Part shown: in pieces, positions 62,123 to 64,000 of the stretch
Layout: each line of letters begins with the position of its first letter
How positions within the stretch are numbered: the first letter of the stretch is position 1
Source: Ignavibacteriales bacterium
GTDB lineage: Bacteria > Bacteroidota > Ignavibacteria > UBA10030
Assembly: GCA_016192345.1 (NCBI GenBank)
Contig: JACPUH010000102.1
Coordinates: 1-64,000, forward strand
Length of the DNA stretch: 64,000 nt
Direction: 5' to 3'
The notes under the pieces: model-generated
What the model saw: the letters and a program-made list of their open reading frames with translations, nothing else
What the model was told of the DNA's origin: nothing
Database searches by the model: none
Position numbers and translations under genes: made by a program

Positions 62123-62151
62123 TTGCTTTGCGCAGGTGTGTTCCTTATCTT
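62123..62151 (+). promoter_or_regulatory. Promoter of pdxH
   Basis: TTGCTT (62123-62128), a 17-bp spacer and TATCTT (62146-62151), 31 bp before ATG 62183. Confidence 0.5.
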
Positions 62152-62182
62152 GATCAATGTTTCCCCCACACGATCTCCCGGC

Positions 62183-62824
62183 ATGAACGACTCACTGATT
62201 CAACTTCGAAGAGAGTATTCCCGGCGCTCCCTGAACGAACAGGATGTCGATCCGAACCCGTTCGTCCAATTCGGACACTGGCTCGACGAAGCAATTCGGT
62301 CGGAGATGATCGAGCCGAATGCGATGATCCTTGCGACGGCCTCGGCTGACGCTCTCCCCTCGGCGCGGGTGGTCTTGCTGAAGGGGTTTGATGAGCGCGG
62401 ATTCCTTTTCTTCACCAACTATGAAAGCCGGAAGGCCGAAGAACTCCGGAAGAACCCGCAAGCGGCCCTCTTGTTCTACTGGGGAGAACTGGGCCGCCAG
62501 GTCCGCATCGAGGGAACGGTCGAGGTCGCGTCCCGTGAAGAATCCCGGGAATATTTTCGCACGCGCCCGATGGAGAGCCGCATCGGCGCATGGGCCTCCA
62601 AACAAAGTTCTGTGATCCCGGGGAGGGCGTTCCTGGAGGAGCAAGTGAACAGGGTCAAACAGCAATTTCCGGATGACGAGGTGCCACTTCCGCCGTTCTG
62701 GGGAGGATTCCGCTTGAAGCCCGCGGCATTTGAATTCTGGCAGGGACGCGAGAACCGGCTCCATGACCGTCTTCGCTATTCGCCGAAGGGCGGTTTGTGG
62801 GTTATTGAACGGCTTTCCCCCTGA
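62183..62824 (+). CDS. pdxH: Pyridoxamine/pyridoxine 5'-phosphate oxidase
   Basis: A 213-residue protein of family length. Features: LRREYSRRSLNEQDVDPNPF, the FMN site ARVVLLKGFDERGFLFFTNY and QVRIEGTVE, SRIGAWASKQSS, and the C-terminal PLP-binding FWQGRENRLHDRL. It makes the PLP cofactor, which KamA in this window requires. Divergent from lptF. Confidence 0.96.
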   Translation: MNDSLIQLRREYSRRSLNEQDVDPNPFVQFGHWLDEAIRSEMIEPNAMILATASADALPSARVVLLKGFDERGFLFFTNYESRKAEELRKNPQAALLFYWGELGRQVRIEGTVEVASREESREYFRTRPMESRIGAWASKQSSVIPGRAFLEEQVNRVKQQFPDDEVPLPPFWGGFRLKPAAFEFWQGRENRLHDRLRYSPKGGLWVIERLSP

Positions 62825-62876
62825 CTCCTGTTGCATCCCTCATCGCCGGTCACATCCACCCATCTTCAACCGCAGC

Positions 62877-64000
62877 ATGCACAAACCTGATGACATAGCG
62901 GGAAATTCTGAACAGGACTTTCGTCGCATAGCCGAGCATGCGCCGAACATCATCATCCGGTTCGACAGGCAATTAAGGCATCTCTATGTGAACCCGGCCG
63001 TGGAGGCGAAGATGGGGATGACTCCGCAACAAATGATCGGTAAGACCCATGCAGAACTGGGTCTTCCGGATGAGATTGCAAGCTTCTGGACAAACTCGCT
63101 GAAAAAAGTATTCGACAGTGGGAAAGCCGACTTGATCGAGTTCGATTTCCTGACGCCCCACGGGAAAGCCTGGTATCGTTCAAGACTCGTTCCGGAATTG
63201 AACGAGAAGGGGGGTGTGGAAACGATCCTCGTCATTGCGGACGATATCACCGATCTTAAGTTGGCGCAGGAGTCGCTGTTCGACAACGAGGAGAGATATC
63301 GGCAGTTCTTCAATGAAGATCTCTCGGGAAATTTCGTCTCCACCCCCGAAGGGAAGATCCTGATGTGTAATCCTTCGTTTGCCCAAATTTTCGGATTCGA
63401 TTCCGTCGAGGATGCTCTCCAGTCAGACCCCTCCTTGTTGTACGAAAACAAGGGCCGAAACCTCTATCTCCGGCTCCTTAAGGAAAGAAAAAAGCTTGAG
63501 AATTTTCATGAGGAGATGAAACGAAAGGATGGATCGACGGTCTATGTTGTTTCCAACATCCGCGGCGAGTTTGACCCCCTTGGCCACCTGGTCCGGATCC
63601 ACGGATATGTGCTTGACGAAACTGACCGGATTCGGGCAGAAGAAGGGCTCCGCCAGAGCATGGAGCAGTTCCGGAAGCTCTTCGAGGAGGGCCCGGTGGG
63701 GATGGCTGTGCTTTCAACCGACCTCAACCTTATCCGGGTGAACGCAGCGCTCTGCAGCTTGCTTGGGTATTCGGAGCAGGAAATGAAGGAGAGGGGTGTC
63801 CACGGGATCACCCACCCCGATGATTTGATGAATGATCTTGAGCAAGCACGACGGCTGCTCCGCGGGGAAGTCGCAAGCTACCAGATTGAAAAACGGTATA
63901 TCAAGAAAACGGGGGAGATTATATGGGGGTTCCTTACGGCGTCCCTGGTGCGCGATGAAACCGGGAAGATTCTCTACGGGATCGGTATTGTGGAGGACGT
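62877..64000 (+). CDS. PAS-domain sensor protein, probable histidine kinase (partial, cut by window end)
   Basis: The frame opens at ATG 62877 and is still open at the window edge (374 codons visible). Three PAS domains follow one another: residues about 15-130 (FRRIAEHAPNIIIRFDR), 140-255 (FFNEDLSGNFVSTPEGKIL) and 260-374 (LFEEGPVGMAVLSTDLNLI, then THPDDLMNDLEQARRLL and KTGEIIWGFLT). No membrane helix so far, so it would be cytoplasmic. A kinase or cyclase output is expected downstream but not visible. Confidence 0.88.
   Translation, partial: MHKPDDIAGNSEQDFRRIAEHAPNIIIRFDRQLRHLYVNPAVEAKMGMTPQQMIGKTHAELGLPDEIASFWTNSLKKVFDSGKADLIEFDFLTPHGKAWYRSRLVPELNEKGGVETILVIADDITDLKLAQESLFDNEERYRQFFNEDLSGNFVSTPEGKILMCNPSFAQIFGFDSVEDALQSDPSLLYENKGRNLYLRLLKERKKLENFHEEMKRKDGSTVYVVSNIRGEFDPLGHLVRIHGYVLDETDRIRAEEGLRQSMEQFRKLFEEGPVGMAVLSTDLNLIRVNAALCSLLGYSEQEMKERGVHGITHPDDLMNDLEQARRLLRGEVASYQIEKRYIKKTGEIIWGFLTASLVRDETGKILYGIGIVED

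Overview
The window reads as a chromosomal segment of a Gram-negative bacterium of the Bacteroidota/Chlorobiota/Ignavibacteriota group, most likely an Ignavibacteria-like lineage of mid-50s percent GC. Reasons: two secreted proteins end in the type IX secretion C-terminal sorting module (the NYPNPFNP motif followed by a KVFDxLGRE strand); there are LPS genes (kdsB, an lptF/lptG pair), a GatC subunit, and families typical of this group (DUF3078, DUF4199, DUF1343/NamZ, CHASE2 and FecR-like proteins). No phage, plasmid or CRISPR was seen; the only mobile element is a small MITE-like insertion. Roughly twenty promoters follow one recurring pattern, TTGnnn-16/18-TAnnTT.

Layout. 1-8 kb: tRNA-Arg(TCT), a membrane-bound CHASE2/sigma-54 activator, an unknown gene behind a sigma-54-like site, then a lipoprotein / beta-barrel-transglutaminase / FecR-like operon closed by a terminator. 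8-12 kb: ABC-2 exporter, sodium:solute symporter and LolA-like protein. 12-13 kb: a receiver-histidine kinase on the minus strand. 13.4-20.3 kb: a seven-gene iron operon (di-heme DUF1111 lipoprotein, Rieske lipoprotein, porin, DtxR regulator, membrane-anchored DtxR-FeoA fusion, FeoB split into G domain and permease) behind a promoter whose -10 is overlapped by a DtxR-like palindrome. 20.3-26.1 kb, minus strand: mutT, a mutY-like gene and an ogg2-like glycosylase (a GO-type oxidised-guanine repair set), then a saccharopine-dehydrogenase-family gene, a pilin-like gene, yajQ and a cell-wall amidase; a MITE with 9-bp target duplications sits at the mutT -35.

26.4-50 kb: a large secreted lamin-tail/phospholipase-D protein, two single-domain response regulators, a TPR-like protein, DMT transporter, trmH, cupin, small unknown genes, namZ, a CsgG/FlgT-like protein, M48 protease, plsC, gatC, kdsB, pyrG with two lipoprotein genes, an amidohydrolase, a membrane-anchored LuxR-type regulator, a DUF4199 protein, a seven-bladed WD40 protein and recG. 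50-57 kb: two ATP-grasp ligases, a GNAT acetyltransferase and a lysine 2,3-aminomutase-type radical SAM enzyme in one operon, followed by an M24 peptidase and mscL. I read this as a candidate osmolyte system that makes, degrades and releases a beta-lysine-derived or peptide solute; that function is inference. 57-64 kb: a coiled-coil lipoprotein, a second T9SS cargo, lptG/lptF, pdxH and the start of a PAS-domain sensor kinase cut by the window edge.

Most start codons were chosen from ribosome-binding sites, stop/start overlaps, or the positions of predicted promoters; uncertain ones are flagged.
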